DNA of 64,000 bases, taken from Mediterraneibacter glycyrrhizinilyticus. Its GTDB lineage: Bacteria; Bacillota; Clostridia; Lachnospirales; Lachnospiraceae. Where the stretch lies: contig NZ_JACJLR010000004.1 in NCBI RefSeq assembly GCF_016902345.1, forward strand, positions 1 through 64,000, written 5' to 3'. Made by a program: the position numbers and the translations under genes. The notes beneath the pieces were generated by a model. The model made no database searches. It saw only the letters and a list, made by a program, of their open reading frames with translations, and had not been told where the DNA came from. Position 1 is the first letter of the stretch; every line of letters begins with the position of its first letter. Positions 42,294 to 51,226 of this stretch are shown here, one piece after another.

Positions 42294-43913
42294 CTATTTA
42301 TACACCCTGTATGCCACAAGGCCGTATCCGTAATTGCTCACATAGTCCGGTATTCGTTCATAGTTGTTAAAGTCTGTATATTTTATCACATCTTTCAGGA
42401 TATTGTCCATCTTCTCCTGTCCATTCGCCTCCGGCCACATGTCCTCCACATAGATGATCATCTGATCCAGCTCCGGATTGACCGTCTCCGCCATCTCACG
42501 GATCTTTTCATCTGTGGGCTGGGAGGTCCAGACACGGTTCATATGGCTGAGCTCATCGCATTTTTCTGTAATGCGGTAATAATTATAAGACAGAAAAGCA
42601 CAGTCAGAGCCATAGTACGGCTCCATCGCCTCATAAGTCTGTTCCTGCCTCTGGTAGAGATAGTCCACTCCGGCATCACTGTAAGATACCAGCGTACATA
42701 CCATCGTCAACGCACCCACGCCCGCCAGGACCTTTTTCTCCGTCACGCCGAATCCCTTCAGACCCGCATACCCCAGCCAGATCACCATAAGAAAAAGCAT
42801 GGGATACACGGCATAAATGTATCGTGACGACATAAAGGGGGAGCAGACCGCAGCAATGATAAAATAAAAGACAGCCGGGACAAAGAGAAGGATCACCATC
42901 ATGGTCATCTCTTTGTTTTCCGTAAACAGCTTCACGCCTTTTTTCACAAAGCAGAATATCCCTGCAGCCACGCCGACCGCTCCCATCAGGACCGGAACGA
43001 TCAGATGATTTCCAAAGAAATCCCCGGCGAAAAACCATGCATACTCCCACAGGTACCACAGAAAATTGACGATCCCCATATCCAAACCGCCCGCCGCCTG
43101 CTGAGAATACCCATTCCCAAAGAGATTCTCAAACGCCCAGGGCGCCAGGACCAAGACGACCAGAAGACTGGCCATCATGCTGCTGCAGTACCAGATCAGT
43201 TCTTTCACCTTCTTCTGCGCCAGAAGTCCAAAGACAAAAAACGCGGACAGGAAAAACGCATAAATAAAGAAGTAATAGTGGGTCATATAACCTGCAAACG
43301 AGCACAGGATCAGAAGGAACCAGTGTTTGACGTCGTATTTCTTTCTGATCAGCAGATTGTAATGAAAGTTCAGCGTCAGCAGGGCAAACATGGCGCTCAT
43401 CATATACATCCGGAGATACACTACCATATTTGCCGTCCCCAGGGCAAATCCCCACAGTCCCGCTGTCAGAAGCGCCATCCTGTTGCTTCTGAACAATTTC
43501 TGAGAGATCCGCAGCACCAGAAACATAGCGACCAAACAGTACAGAATGTTAGGTGCAAGAGCGTACCACTTGCTGAACGTCTCGGGGAAAAATGAGCTCA
43601 CAGTATGGAGCACCATGAAGAAGAGCGGCGGATGCGCATCGTTTTTCAGGTTGTAGACCACTGAGTCATAGCGGAACTGCTCCCCCTTGTCCACCTCGAT
43701 GTATTCTTCAAAATAGGAACCGGGCTCCCACTGATCCTCCAGTCCGTTCCAGTATATATGCGGACGGTAATAACTGTTCGCCAGCCCATAGGACCACTCT
43801 TCATCCACGAAAAATCCCTTTTTCTGAGTTCCCCACAGGATCATCAGCGCTGTCACCATCAGGCAGAGCCCGAGAAATACTTTCCATATTCCTTTTGTAC
43901 TTTCGCTTTTCAT
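42294..43913 (-). CDS. GT39-type membrane glycosyltransferase
   Basis: 539 residues with about eleven or more hydrophobic segments. The N-terminal loop has GFFVDEEWSYGLA with an acidic pair, and NDAHPPLFFMVLHT, as in GT39/PMT_2 and ArnT-like enzymes that use lipid-phosphate sugars outside the membrane. The C-terminal 150 residues face outward. It likely transfers a sugar from the GT2-GtrA products to a cell-wall or surface acceptor. Confidence 0.8.
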   Translation of the reverse strand: MKSESTKGIWKVFLGLCLMVTALMILWGTQKKGFFVDEEWSYGLANSYYRPHIYWNGLEDQWEPGSYFEEYIEVDKGEQFRYDSVVYNLKNDAHPPLFFMVLHTVSSFFPETFSKWYALAPNILYCLVAMFLVLRISQKLFRSNRMALLTAGLWGFALGTANMVVYLRMYMMSAMFALLTLNFHYNLLIRKKYDVKHWFLLILCSFAGYMTHYYFFIYAFFLSAFFVFGLLAQKKVKELIWYCSSMMASLLVVLVLAPWAFENLFGNGYSQQAAGGLDMGIVNFLWYLWEYAWFFAGDFFGNHLIVPVLMGAVGVAAGIFCFVKKGVKLFTENKEMTMMVILLFVPAVFYFIIAAVCSPFMSSRYIYAVYPMLFLMVIWLGYAGLKGFGVTEKKVLAGVGALTMVCTLVSYSDAGVDYLYQRQEQTYEAMEPYYGSDCAFLSYNYYRITEKCDELSHMNRVWTSQPTDEKIREMAETVNPELDQMIIYVEDMWPEANGQEKMDNILKDVIKYTDFNNYERIPDYVSNYGYGLVAYRVYK

Positions 43914-43928
43914 AATCTGTATCCCACA

Positions 43929-44714
43929 CTAACCATAAGTATTGTAAGCTTTTTTATAAAACGCCATGATCACCTTTACCACAGGAGCCGGCCAGAATTT
44001 CCGGAACATCGCCGTATCTTCCGTGATCCGCCGGTGATCGACAATAAACTCCTTGCTCGTTGCCCCGTCATGGATACGGTACTGTACCAGAGGCCTGTCC
44101 ACATAGACGAAATGACCGTCCGCTTCCGCATATTTCAGAAATGTATCCCAGTCGATGCAGAACTTGAACTCCGAATCAAAGATCGTGCTTCCGAGCCGTT
44201 TCTTATTGTACGTGACCGCCGGACAGCAGATGCTGTTTCCAAATGCCAGCGTCAGCTTTCTCATTCCCTTCGACGCCGCAAACTTCCTGATCTTCAGAGG
44301 CGTGCGCAGAAGTCTTCTGATCCGGCAGTTAAGATCTCTTTTCCCGGGATTGCTTGTCTTCAGCGGCAGATAGTCCGTAATATAAAGCGACATCTCCTCG
44401 TCCGGAATGTGTTTCACAAGTTCTTCAAAATAATGCTTTGAATACACATCATCCTGGTGGGCAATGGTTACATAATCTGTCTCTGCGGAATCAAATGCAA
44501 AATTCCAGTCATCCTGGATATCGCTTTTGCCCTCCCTCACAAAATACGGAAGGTCATATTTCTTTGCCAGGTCCTCAATATACCGACATGGCGTCGATGT
44601 ACAGACGATAATGTTCGTCTTCTGTGTCTGTCCCACCAGAGACCGGATACATGCCTCCAGATACGGCGACTCTTTGTATGCGCACACTGCAAACGTGTGG
44701 TTCGTACTGAGCAT
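43929..44714 (-). CDS. GT2 family glycosyltransferase
   Basis: About 261 residues, a cytoplasmic GT-A enzyme. The N-terminus is FAVCAYKESPYLEACIRSLVGQT; the metal-binding loop is VTIAHQDDVYSKHYFEELV; the acceptor region shows FCIDWDTFLKYAEADG. There are no C-terminal membrane helices. The ATG at 44714 overlaps the stop of the GtrA gene (TGATG). It adds a sugar to the growing unit; the sugar is not known. Confidence 0.85.
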   Translation of the reverse strand: MLSTNHTFAVCAYKESPYLEACIRSLVGQTQKTNIIVCTSTPCRYIEDLAKKYDLPYFVREGKSDIQDDWNFAFDSAETDYVTIAHQDDVYSKHYFEELVKHIPDEEMSLYITDYLPLKTSNPGKRDLNCRIRRLLRTPLKIRKFAASKGMRKLTLAFGNSICCPAVTYNKKRLGSTIFDSEFKFCIDWDTFLKYAEADGHFVYVDRPLVQYRIHDGATSKEFIVDHRRITEDTAMFRKFWPAPVVKVIMAFYKKAYNTYG

Positions 44715-45148
44715 CACTTTTTCCTCCTCTTGTCCCTTTTTCCTGCAAAAATCCAGAATTTATTCAGCACAAAGTTCATCGGCGTCGTGATCATAACATT
44801 GATCACAGGCGCGATCCTATCTGAGATTCCGATCAGATCCACCTGAATATACAGCAGAAGCGTGCTGAGCCCAAAGGACATTCCGTAGGTGATAAATGTC
44901 TTTACAAGCTCCGTCGGACCGGATTCCTTTGATTCTGTCTGCTTCTTAAACACAAAATGTTTATTCCAGAAATAAGCATTCAATGTCCCGGTAATGAATC
45001 CGAAGAAATTTGCCACAAGATAGTTTATTCCAAAATAAACAAAAATATAATAGGTAATCAGAGAGACCACGGTATTGGAGACACCCACAAAACCGAATTT
45101 CACAAACTGAATACCTATTTTATTCCAAAGTTCTTTTATTCTTTCCAT
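44714..45148 (-). CDS. GtrA family membrane protein, copy 2
   Basis: 144 residues, four hydrophobic segments (FVKFGFVGVSNTVVSLITYY onward). The basic C-terminus is KRDKRRKK. It is coupled to the following GT2 gene and lies 10 bases behind another GT2 gene. As with copy 1, its likely role is flipping or handling a lipid-linked sugar. Presence of two GtrA genes and three GT2 genes suggests two separate lipid-linked decorations. Confidence 0.85.
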   Translation of the reverse strand: MERIKELWNKIGIQFVKFGFVGVSNTVVSLITYYIFVYFGINYLVANFFGFITGTLNAYFWNKHFVFKKQTESKESGPTELVKTFITYGMSFGLSTLLLYIQVDLIGISDRIAPVINVMITTPMNFVLNKFWIFAGKRDKRRKK

Positions 45149-45158
45149 AGAACACCAC

Positions 45159-46106
45159 TCAATTCAAAAACTTCTCTACCAGGTATCTCGGTCTTGCCTT
45201 TGTCTCCATATAAATCTTTCCGATATATTCTCCGATCATCCCCAGCGCGATCAGGATCAGGCCGCCGAATCCCCAGATTGAAATGATAATGGACGCCCAG
45301 CCTGACACTGTAGTTCCCATAAAGAAGCCCACGACCGTATAAACTGCCATCACAATGCTCGCGATAAAAGCAAGCACACCGAGCATAGTGATCATCCGGA
45401 TCGGCTTGATACTGAATGACGTGATCCCGTCCATGGCAAATGACAGCATCTTTTTCAGCGGATATTTTGATTCTCCCGCCGCACGCTCTTTCCTTGCATA
45501 TTCCACTGTCCCGGTCTTGTATCCGATCAGCGGCACTACTCCGCGCAGAAACAGATTCACCTCTTTGTATTCTGCCAGAGCGTCAAGAGCCTTCCGGCTC
45601 ATCAGCCGGTAGTCCGCATGATTGAATACAATATCCACGCCCATGCCGGACATCAGACGGTAAAAGCTTTCTGCTGTAAATCTCTTGAAAAATGTATCCG
45701 TCTCCCTGGAATTGCGCACTCCGTAGACGATCTCACATCCTTCTTCCTTATACTTTCTCACAAACTCGTCCAGCACATCAATATCATCCTGAAGATCCGC
45801 ATCCAGCGTGATCGCCATATCGCAGTGTTCCTTGACTGTCATCAGACCTGCGAGCACGGCAAACTGATGTCCCCTGTTTCTGGAGAGTTTGATCCCGCTG
45901 ACCAGAGGATTCGTCTCATGATACTCCTCGATCAGTTCCCATGTCCTGTCCTTTGAACCATCATTGACAAACACCATGCGGCTCTCCGGAGAGATCAGAC
46001 CGCTCTGGATCATACTGTTTAACTTTTTCGTCAGTTCCCTTACCGTCTCCGGCAGCACCGGTTCCTCATTGTAGCATGGTACTACAAGATATAATATATC
46101 GTTCAT
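45159..46106 (-). CDS. GT2 glycosyltransferase, GtrB/bactoprenol type
   Basis: About 315 residues. The GT-A half has YLVVPCYNEEPVLPETV, ALDADLQDDIDVLDEFV with the catalytic Asp residues, and YRLMSRKALDAL. Two membrane helices follow at about 225-300 (ITMLGVLAFIASIVMAVYT and onward), and the end matches GtrB (GEYIGKIYMETKARPRYLVE). It likely makes a bactoprenol-phosphate hexose for the GtrA partner. The ATG at 46106 has AAGGAAG upstream. Confidence 0.9.
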   Translation of the reverse strand: MNDILYLVVPCYNEEPVLPETVRELTKKLNSMIQSGLISPESRMVFVNDGSKDRTWELIEEYHETNPLVSGIKLSRNRGHQFAVLAGLMTVKEHCDMAITLDADLQDDIDVLDEFVRKYKEEGCEIVYGVRNSRETDTFFKRFTAESFYRLMSGMGVDIVFNHADYRLMSRKALDALAEYKEVNLFLRGVVPLIGYKTGTVEYARKERAAGESKYPLKKMLSFAMDGITSFSIKPIRMITMLGVLAFIASIVMAVYTVVGFFMGTTVSGWASIIISIWGFGGLILIALGMIGEYIGKIYMETKARPRYLVEKFLN

Positions 46107-46217
46107 TTTCTTCCTTTTTCCCTCGTCATTCTCGCCGACTATCATAACACATCCCCTGTGCTATGTAAAGGAGTCATCTCAGCGTATCCTTCCGCCCCGG
46201 AATCAGCCGCCGCTCAT

Positions 46218-46820
46218 CTAAAGCTCATTCTGCATGCAGGGCCATTTCTGATCTTTCTCACTCAGGATCAGCTTCGTTCCGTCTTTCAGTGAATATCCTT
46301 CCGCAGAAGCCGTCCCCTTATACTCCCCGATCACCTCCGGCCACTTCACGCCGATCGCCGGATCGTTCCACGCCAGACCGCCCTCGTCGCCCGGGTGATA
46401 GAAGTCTGTACATTTATAACAGAACTCTGCGATATCACTGAGAACAAGGAATCCGTGGGCAAAGCCCTCCGGAATGTAGAACTGTTTCTTGTTCTCCTCA
46501 GAAAGCTCGATTCCGAACCATTTTCCGTATGTCGCACTTCCCTTCCGCAGGTCGACCGCAACATCGAAAACATTTCCGCGGATGACTCTTGCCAATTTTC
46601 CCTGAGGATATTCTTTCTGGAAATGCAGTCCTCGAAGAACCCCTTTTGTTGAACGAGACTGGTTATCCTGTACAAAGTTCAACGCAAGCCCGGCTTCTTC
46701 CATATCATTTTCATTATACGTCTCCATAAAATAGCCTCGTGTATCTCCATGTACCGTTGGCGTAATGACGCACAATCCTTCAATTCCACCCACATTTCTT
46801 TCTATCTTTATCTGTCCCAT
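46218..46820 (-). CDS. rfbC: dTDP-4-dehydrorhamnose 3,5-epimerase
   Basis: About 200 residues of the RmlC cupin fold. Motifs: HGDTRGYFMETYNENDMEEAG, FVQDNQSRSTKGVLRGLHFQ with the catalytic His, VAVDLRKGSATYGKW and YIPEGFAHGFLVLSD. It makes dTDP-4-keto-L-rhamnose. The ATG at 46820 has AAGGTGAG upstream; an in-frame GTG at 46835 overlaps the rfbD stop. It is last of the rfbABDC set. Confidence 0.95.
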   Translation of the reverse strand: MGQIKIERNVGGIEGLCVITPTVHGDTRGYFMETYNENDMEEAGLALNFVQDNQSRSTKGVLRGLHFQKEYPQGKLARVIRGNVFDVAVDLRKGSATYGKWFGIELSEENKKQFYIPEGFAHGFLVLSDIAEFCYKCTDFYHPGDEGGLAWNDPAIGVKWPEVIGEYKGTASAEGYSLKDGTKLILSEKDQKWPCMQNEL

Positions 46821-46831
46821 TATACTCACCT

Positions 46832-47773
46832 TCACAATTTCAATACATTCAAATATCTTCTCACAGCATCTCTCCAGTCCGGGAGCAGCTCAAACCCATT
46901 TTCCTGAAGCTTGCTCTTATCCAATCGGCTGTTAAACGGGCGGGCAGCCTTAGAATCACCGTACTCTTTCGTTGTAACAGAAACTATCTCCAGATGTTCC
47001 GCATCATACTCCGGATGTCCCATCTCCGCAGCCTGACGGAATACCTCCACTGCAAAATCATACCAGCTGATATATCCGCCTTCATTCGTTGCATGATAAT
47101 ATCCATACTTCTCTGTCTCGATCATATCCACAAGAAGTCTTGCCAGATCAAAAGTGTATGTAGGTGTTCCAATCTGGTCATTCACCACGGTAAGCCTGTC
47201 ATGTTTTTTACCAAGATCCAGCATGGTACGGATAAAATTCCTGCCGTTCTTTCCGAACACCCAGGCGATCCGGACGATAAAATATTTCTCAAGAAGTCCC
47301 GAAACAGCCTGCTCTCCCTCTAGCTTTGTCTTTCCATAAACATTCAGAGGACTGTAGTCTTTGCAGTCAGGCTTCCAGGGTTCTGTCCCCGTCCCATCAA
47401 AGACGTAGTCCGTACTGAGGTACACCATCTTACAGTCAATTTCACGGCAGACTTCCGCGATATTCCTCGTCCCGGCAGCGTTCACCGCATAGACCGTATC
47501 CTGTTTATCCTCGTCCTCTGCCAGGTCCACCGCAGTCCATGCCGCACAGTGCACAACAGCATCCGGCTTCACAGACGCCAGTACATTTCTGACGGATCCC
47601 GCATCGGTGATGTCCATCTGGACATAAGGCATCTTCTCCACCGCTGTCCCTTCAAAGACTCCACTAAATGTTTCTTTTATATCAGAACCGATTCCTTCAT
47701 ATCCTCTTTCTGCCAGTTCATTCATTACATCATGGCCCAACTGCCCTGCCACGCCTGTAACAAAAACCTTCAT
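46832..47773 (-). CDS. rfbD: dTDP-4-dehydrorhamnose reductase
   Basis: 313 residues, extended SDR fold. The NADPH motif is VTGVAGQLGHDVMNELAERG; the catalytic part shows YLSTDYVFDGTGTEPW and NVYGKTKLEGEQAV with Tyr-Lys. It performs the last step to dTDP-L-rhamnose. It lies 3 bases behind rfbB. Confidence 0.95.
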   Translation of the reverse strand: MKVFVTGVAGQLGHDVMNELAERGYEGIGSDIKETFSGVFEGTAVEKMPYVQMDITDAGSVRNVLASVKPDAVVHCAAWTAVDLAEDEDKQDTVYAVNAAGTRNIAEVCREIDCKMVYLSTDYVFDGTGTEPWKPDCKDYSPLNVYGKTKLEGEQAVSGLLEKYFIVRIAWVFGKNGRNFIRTMLDLGKKHDRLTVVNDQIGTPTYTFDLARLLVDMIETEKYGYYHATNEGGYISWYDFAVEVFRQAAEMGHPEYDAEHLEIVSVTTKEYGDSKAARPFNSRLDKSKLQENGFELLPDWRDAVRRYLNVLKL

Positions 47774-47776
47774 GCT

Positions 47777-48805
47777 CTATACCTCCTGACGGTTTCCATA
47801 CATCTTTTCATAATAATTCTGATACTCTCCGGAGATGATCGTCTCCCACCACTCTTTGTGATCCAGATACCATTGGATCGTTTTTTTGATTCCGTCCTCA
47901 AACTTTGTCTCCGGGAGCCATCCCAGCTCGTTGTGTATCTTCGTCGGATCAATGGCATATCTCATATCATGCCCTTTCCTGTCTTCCACATGAGTAATCA
48001 GACTCTCCGGCTTGCCAAGTTCCTTACAGATCAGTTTCACGATGTCAATATTTCTCATCTCATTATGTCCGCCCACATTGTAGACCTCTCCCACTTTGCC
48101 CTTATGGATGATCAGATCGATCGCCCGGCAGTGATCTTCCACATACAGCCAGTCGCGCACGTTCAGACCTTCTCCGTAGACCGGCAGCGGCTTGTCATTC
48201 AATGCATTTGCGATCATGAGCGGGATCAGCTTTTCCGGGAAGTGATAAGGTCCGTAATTGTTGGAACATCTGCTGATCGTCACCGGAAGACCGTATGTCC
48301 TGTGATACGCCAGTACCAGAAGATCTGCGGAAGCCTTGGACGCGCTGTACGGACTGCTTGTATGGATCGGGGTCTCCTCTGTGAAGAACAGATCCGGTCT
48401 GTCCAGCGGAAGATCCCCGTACACTTCGTCTGTAGACACCTGGTGATACCGCTTGATCCCATACTTTCTGCATGCGTCCATAAGAACTGCCGTTCCTTTG
48501 ATATTGGTGTCAAGAAATACTTCCGGATTCTCAATCGAACGGTCCACATGGCTCTCCGCAGCGAAATTCACCACGACATCCGGCTTTTCTTCCTCAAACA
48601 ACTTATAGACCGCCTCCCGGTCTGTGATACTTTCCTTCACGAAACGGAAATTCGGATTGTCCATGACCGGTTCCAGTGTGGACAGATTGCCCGCATAAGT
48701 CAGGCAGTCCAGACAGATGATCCTGTAGACCGGATACTTATCCAGCATATGAAAAATAAAGTTGCTTCCAATAAATCCGGCTCCGCCGGTTACAATAATA
48801 TTCAT
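47777..48805 (-). CDS. rfbB: dTDP-glucose 4,6-dehydratase
   Basis: About 342 residues. The NAD motif is VTGGAGFIGSNFIFHML; the active site shows FAAESHVDRSI, QVSTDEVYGDLP and YSASKASADLLVLAYHRTYG. It makes dTDP-4-keto-6-deoxyglucose. The ATG at 48805 has AGGAG upstream; an earlier in-frame codon at 48826 precedes the ribosome site. Confidence 0.96.
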   Translation of the reverse strand: MNIIVTGGAGFIGSNFIFHMLDKYPVYRIICLDCLTYAGNLSTLEPVMDNPNFRFVKESITDREAVYKLFEEEKPDVVVNFAAESHVDRSIENPEVFLDTNIKGTAVLMDACRKYGIKRYHQVSTDEVYGDLPLDRPDLFFTEETPIHTSSPYSASKASADLLVLAYHRTYGLPVTISRCSNNYGPYHFPEKLIPLMIANALNDKPLPVYGEGLNVRDWLYVEDHCRAIDLIIHKGKVGEVYNVGGHNEMRNIDIVKLICKELGKPESLITHVEDRKGHDMRYAIDPTKIHNELGWLPETKFEDGIKKTIQWYLDHKEWWETIISGEYQNYYEKMYGNRQEV

Positions 48806-48847
48806 CCTTTTTCTCCTCTTTATCATTATATTATCGTATGATCAGAT

Positions 48848-49744
48848 TTAATACAGTCCGTCCTGATATTTTCCGTCAAGAACATCTTTGAGATACTGTC
48901 CGTACTGATTCTTCTTTAAGATTTCATAAACCTGCATTACATCTTCTTTTGAGATCCATCCGTTCAGATAGGCAATTTCCTCAAGGCATGCGATTTTGCG
49001 GTGCTGATGGGATTCCATTGTCTTGACAAAGTTTGTTGCCTCTACCAGGCTCTCATGAGTCCCGGTGTCAAGCCAGGTGAAGCCCTGTCCCAGCAGTTCC
49101 ACATTCAGGCTCTGTTTCTCCAGATATATCCGGTTCAGGTCCGTGATCTCCAGTTCGCCTCTCGGGCTTGGTTTCAGACTCTTCGCAAACTCCACGACAC
49201 GGTTGTCATAGAAATAAAGCCCGGTCACACAGTAGTTGCTCTTCGGATGCTCCGGCTTCTCTTCGATGGAAACCACCTTTCCTTTGTGGTCAAACTCGAC
49301 GATTCCGAAGCGTTCCGGATCATCAACATAATATCCGAACACGGTAGCTCCTTTGCCCGACTCGGCATTTTCCACCGCAGCCTTCAGCCTTTTTTTCAAA
49401 CCATGCCCCGCAAAGATATTATCTCCCAGAACCATTGCAACACAGTCATCGCCGATAAATTTCTCGCCGATGATGAATGCCTGGGCAAGTCCGTCCGGGC
49501 TCGGCTGTACTTCATAGGAAAGATTCACTCCGAACTGATGCCCGTCCCCCAGCAGTTCATGGAAGCGGGGCGTGTCCTGGGGCGTAGAGATGATCAGAAT
49601 ATCGCGGATCCCTGCATTCATCAACACAGACATCGGGTAATAGATCATCGGTTTGTCATAGATCGGAAGCAGCTGCTTCGATGTGACCATAGTCAACGGA
49701 TACAGTCGTGTGCCGGAACCGCCGGCGAGAATAATACCTTTCAT
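48848..49744 (-). CDS. rfbA: Glucose-1-phosphate thymidylyltransferase
   Basis: 298 residues. The nucleotidyltransferase motif is [18 protein letters not shown], followed by [16 protein letters not shown], the metal site [11 protein letters not shown], and [19 protein letters not shown]. It makes dTDP-glucose from dTTP and glucose-1-phosphate, the first step of the rhamnose path. AGGAATTCAAAA precedes the ATG. It starts the four-gene rfbABDC set. Confidence 0.97.
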   Translation of the reverse strand: MKGIILAGGSGTRLYPLTMVTSKQLLPIYDKPMIYYPMSVLMNAGIRDILIISTPQDTPRFHELLGDGHQFGVNLSYEVQPSPDGLAQAFIIGEKFIGDDCVAMVLGDNIFAGHGLKKRLKAAVENAESGKGATVFGYYVDDPERFGIVEFDHKGKVVSIEEKPEHPKSNYCVTGLYFYDNRVVEFAKSLKPSPRGELEITDLNRIYLEKQSLNVELLGQGFTWLDTGTHESLVEATNFVKTMESHQHRKIACLEEIAYLNGWISKEDVMQVYEILKKNQYGQYLKDVLDGKYQDGLY

Positions 49745-49784
49745 TTTTGAATTCCTCCACTTTTAATAGGTTATTTCTTCCATA

Positions 49785-50140
49785 TCAGAGCTTTAATGTT
49801 ACTTCCCACTCATGATCTGAAACCGGAGATAAGATAAATACATCCAAATCATAATCTTTTCCGTTGATATGTACAAGTTTATCAGCAAAATCTCTAAGTT
49901 TTTTCGATTCGTGCAAATATGGATTGAGCAAAGGCTTTAATTTCAATTCCGGCATTCATGAGCAAATATCCCAAATTGATGTTCATCCAGCTCATATTCT
50001 AAAACTACCGTTTCTTTCTGTCCGTCTTCATGTTCCTCACTGACAGGGAGCCGGAAAGATCCGTCTATCCTATACAATTTATTTTTGCAGTACGTCTTAT
50101 CAGAATTTATTTTTTCCAACCTTGGTCTGACTTCCATCAT
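49785..50140 (-). pseudogene. Frameshifted partner gene of the AAA ATPase remnant
   Basis: A frame from 50140 (MMEVRPRLEKINSDKTYC) runs to a stop at 49943 after GIFAHECRN. A second frame from the ATG at 49955 (MPELKLKPLLNPYLHES) carries on to 49785 and ends VSDHEWEVTLKL. Joined by a one-base shift near 49950 they form a single soluble protein of about 117 residues. The start overlaps the end of the ATPase frame, so it was the second gene of a two-gene cassette. I do not recognise the family. Confidence 0.55.
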
Positions 50141-51111
50141 GCAGCAGTACTCCTATCCTGGCCGCCTCATCATAAATCTTCATGGCCGACTTTGTAAACT
50201 GATCAAACTGAAATCCGTTTTCCCTATCTCCTTTTACTTCCCTTACAACACTTTTACCATTCGGCTGATTGAGTATTTCATAAACAAACAGATTATCCGG
50301 CTCTATCAGATCTTCTTTTTCCAGATCAAACTTTTTCAGCATCTCTTGTTCTTCCTTCTGACCATGGCTTTTTGCATATTGCGATAAAAGATAGAGATTA
50401 TTTATTTTAGACGCAATTGTATCACTGTGAGTACTGATGATCATCTGTATCCCTTTATTATTCAGCCTGTTTAAAAAACGCACAAGTTCCGACTGTTTCT
50501 CCGGATGAAGGCTGGACTCTACCTCATCAATGACCAATCTCTGTGTCGGCCGCATCCTGGTCAAAGCTAAAACAAGCGGAGTAATCTCATTGATCATAGA
50601 AGATGCAAGATACATTGGAATGTCCGTCTTATTCTCTGATGAGCGATATGAAAATGTGCCCTGCTCTGTTACATTGATATGACCGCTGATCAGTTTTTCT
50701 TCAAAAAATCTGATCTCTTTTTCAAATTGTTTTTTACCCGAGTCTTCTTCCTTGTACGTCTGTAAAAAACGCAGAAAATTATATACCGGAAGAGTAAATT
50801 CTGCTTCAATAGGCCCTCTCTCTTCGACCTGATCCATTGAATTTAACGCAATCGTCTGATCCGCCTTATTGGCAAAAAAATCTCGATATAAGAGAATAAG
50901 TCCGGTTCGCGACGCCGGAAGGAACAGAGTCTCTCTGCGGAAAATCCCTTCTAATACAAACGGGAGGACTCTTTCTTTTGCTGTCGACATAACAGCAGAA
51001 ACTATCTGATTTTTTCCTGTTTTTTTATTTGTCTGCAAGGCGATAGCTCTGCTTCCACTATCCCGCTCTAAAAAGTGAATAATACTTCCATGATTGGAAT
51101 TCGGTAAAAGG
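50100..51111 (-). pseudogene. N-terminally truncated AAA/OLD-like ATPase
   Basis: The open frame reaches from about 51111 to 50100 (the first codon that could start it is a TTG at 51038). Present are a Walker B RLVIDEVESSLHPEKQSELV, the following QMIISTHSDTIASKINNLYLL with switch His, and a helical insert. The Walker A P-loop and the first roughly 100 residues are missing, and an in-frame stop precedes the remaining part. The intact family (AAA_15/AAA_21-like) contains many phage-defence ATPases. The cassette lies between rfbA and the polymerase gene, at the shift to AT-rich DNA. Confidence 0.65.
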
Positions 51112-51162
51112 GCATTTCCTTATAGGTTCGGATAAAACAGCTCTTTTATAGATTTTCTAATT

Positions 51163-51226
51163 AAAAAAGAGGGCAAAGTCATCCAGGCGCTTATGTCCTG
51201 ATGACCTTTTGCTCAGCCTCTTTATT
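51163..51226 (-). terminator. Terminator after the polymerase gene
   Basis: On the minus strand AAAGAGG and CCTCTTTTTT-type arms enclose a GGTCATCAGG / CCTGGATGACTT stem. The hairpin overlaps the polymerase stop and is followed by a T-run. It would separate the AT-rich block from the rfb genes. Confidence 0.75.

Noticed and set aside
47549-48841. Plus-strand open frame of 430 codons opposite rfbB and rfbD
   Set aside because: Antisense shadow of two well-supported rhamnose genes; no domain and no ribosome site.
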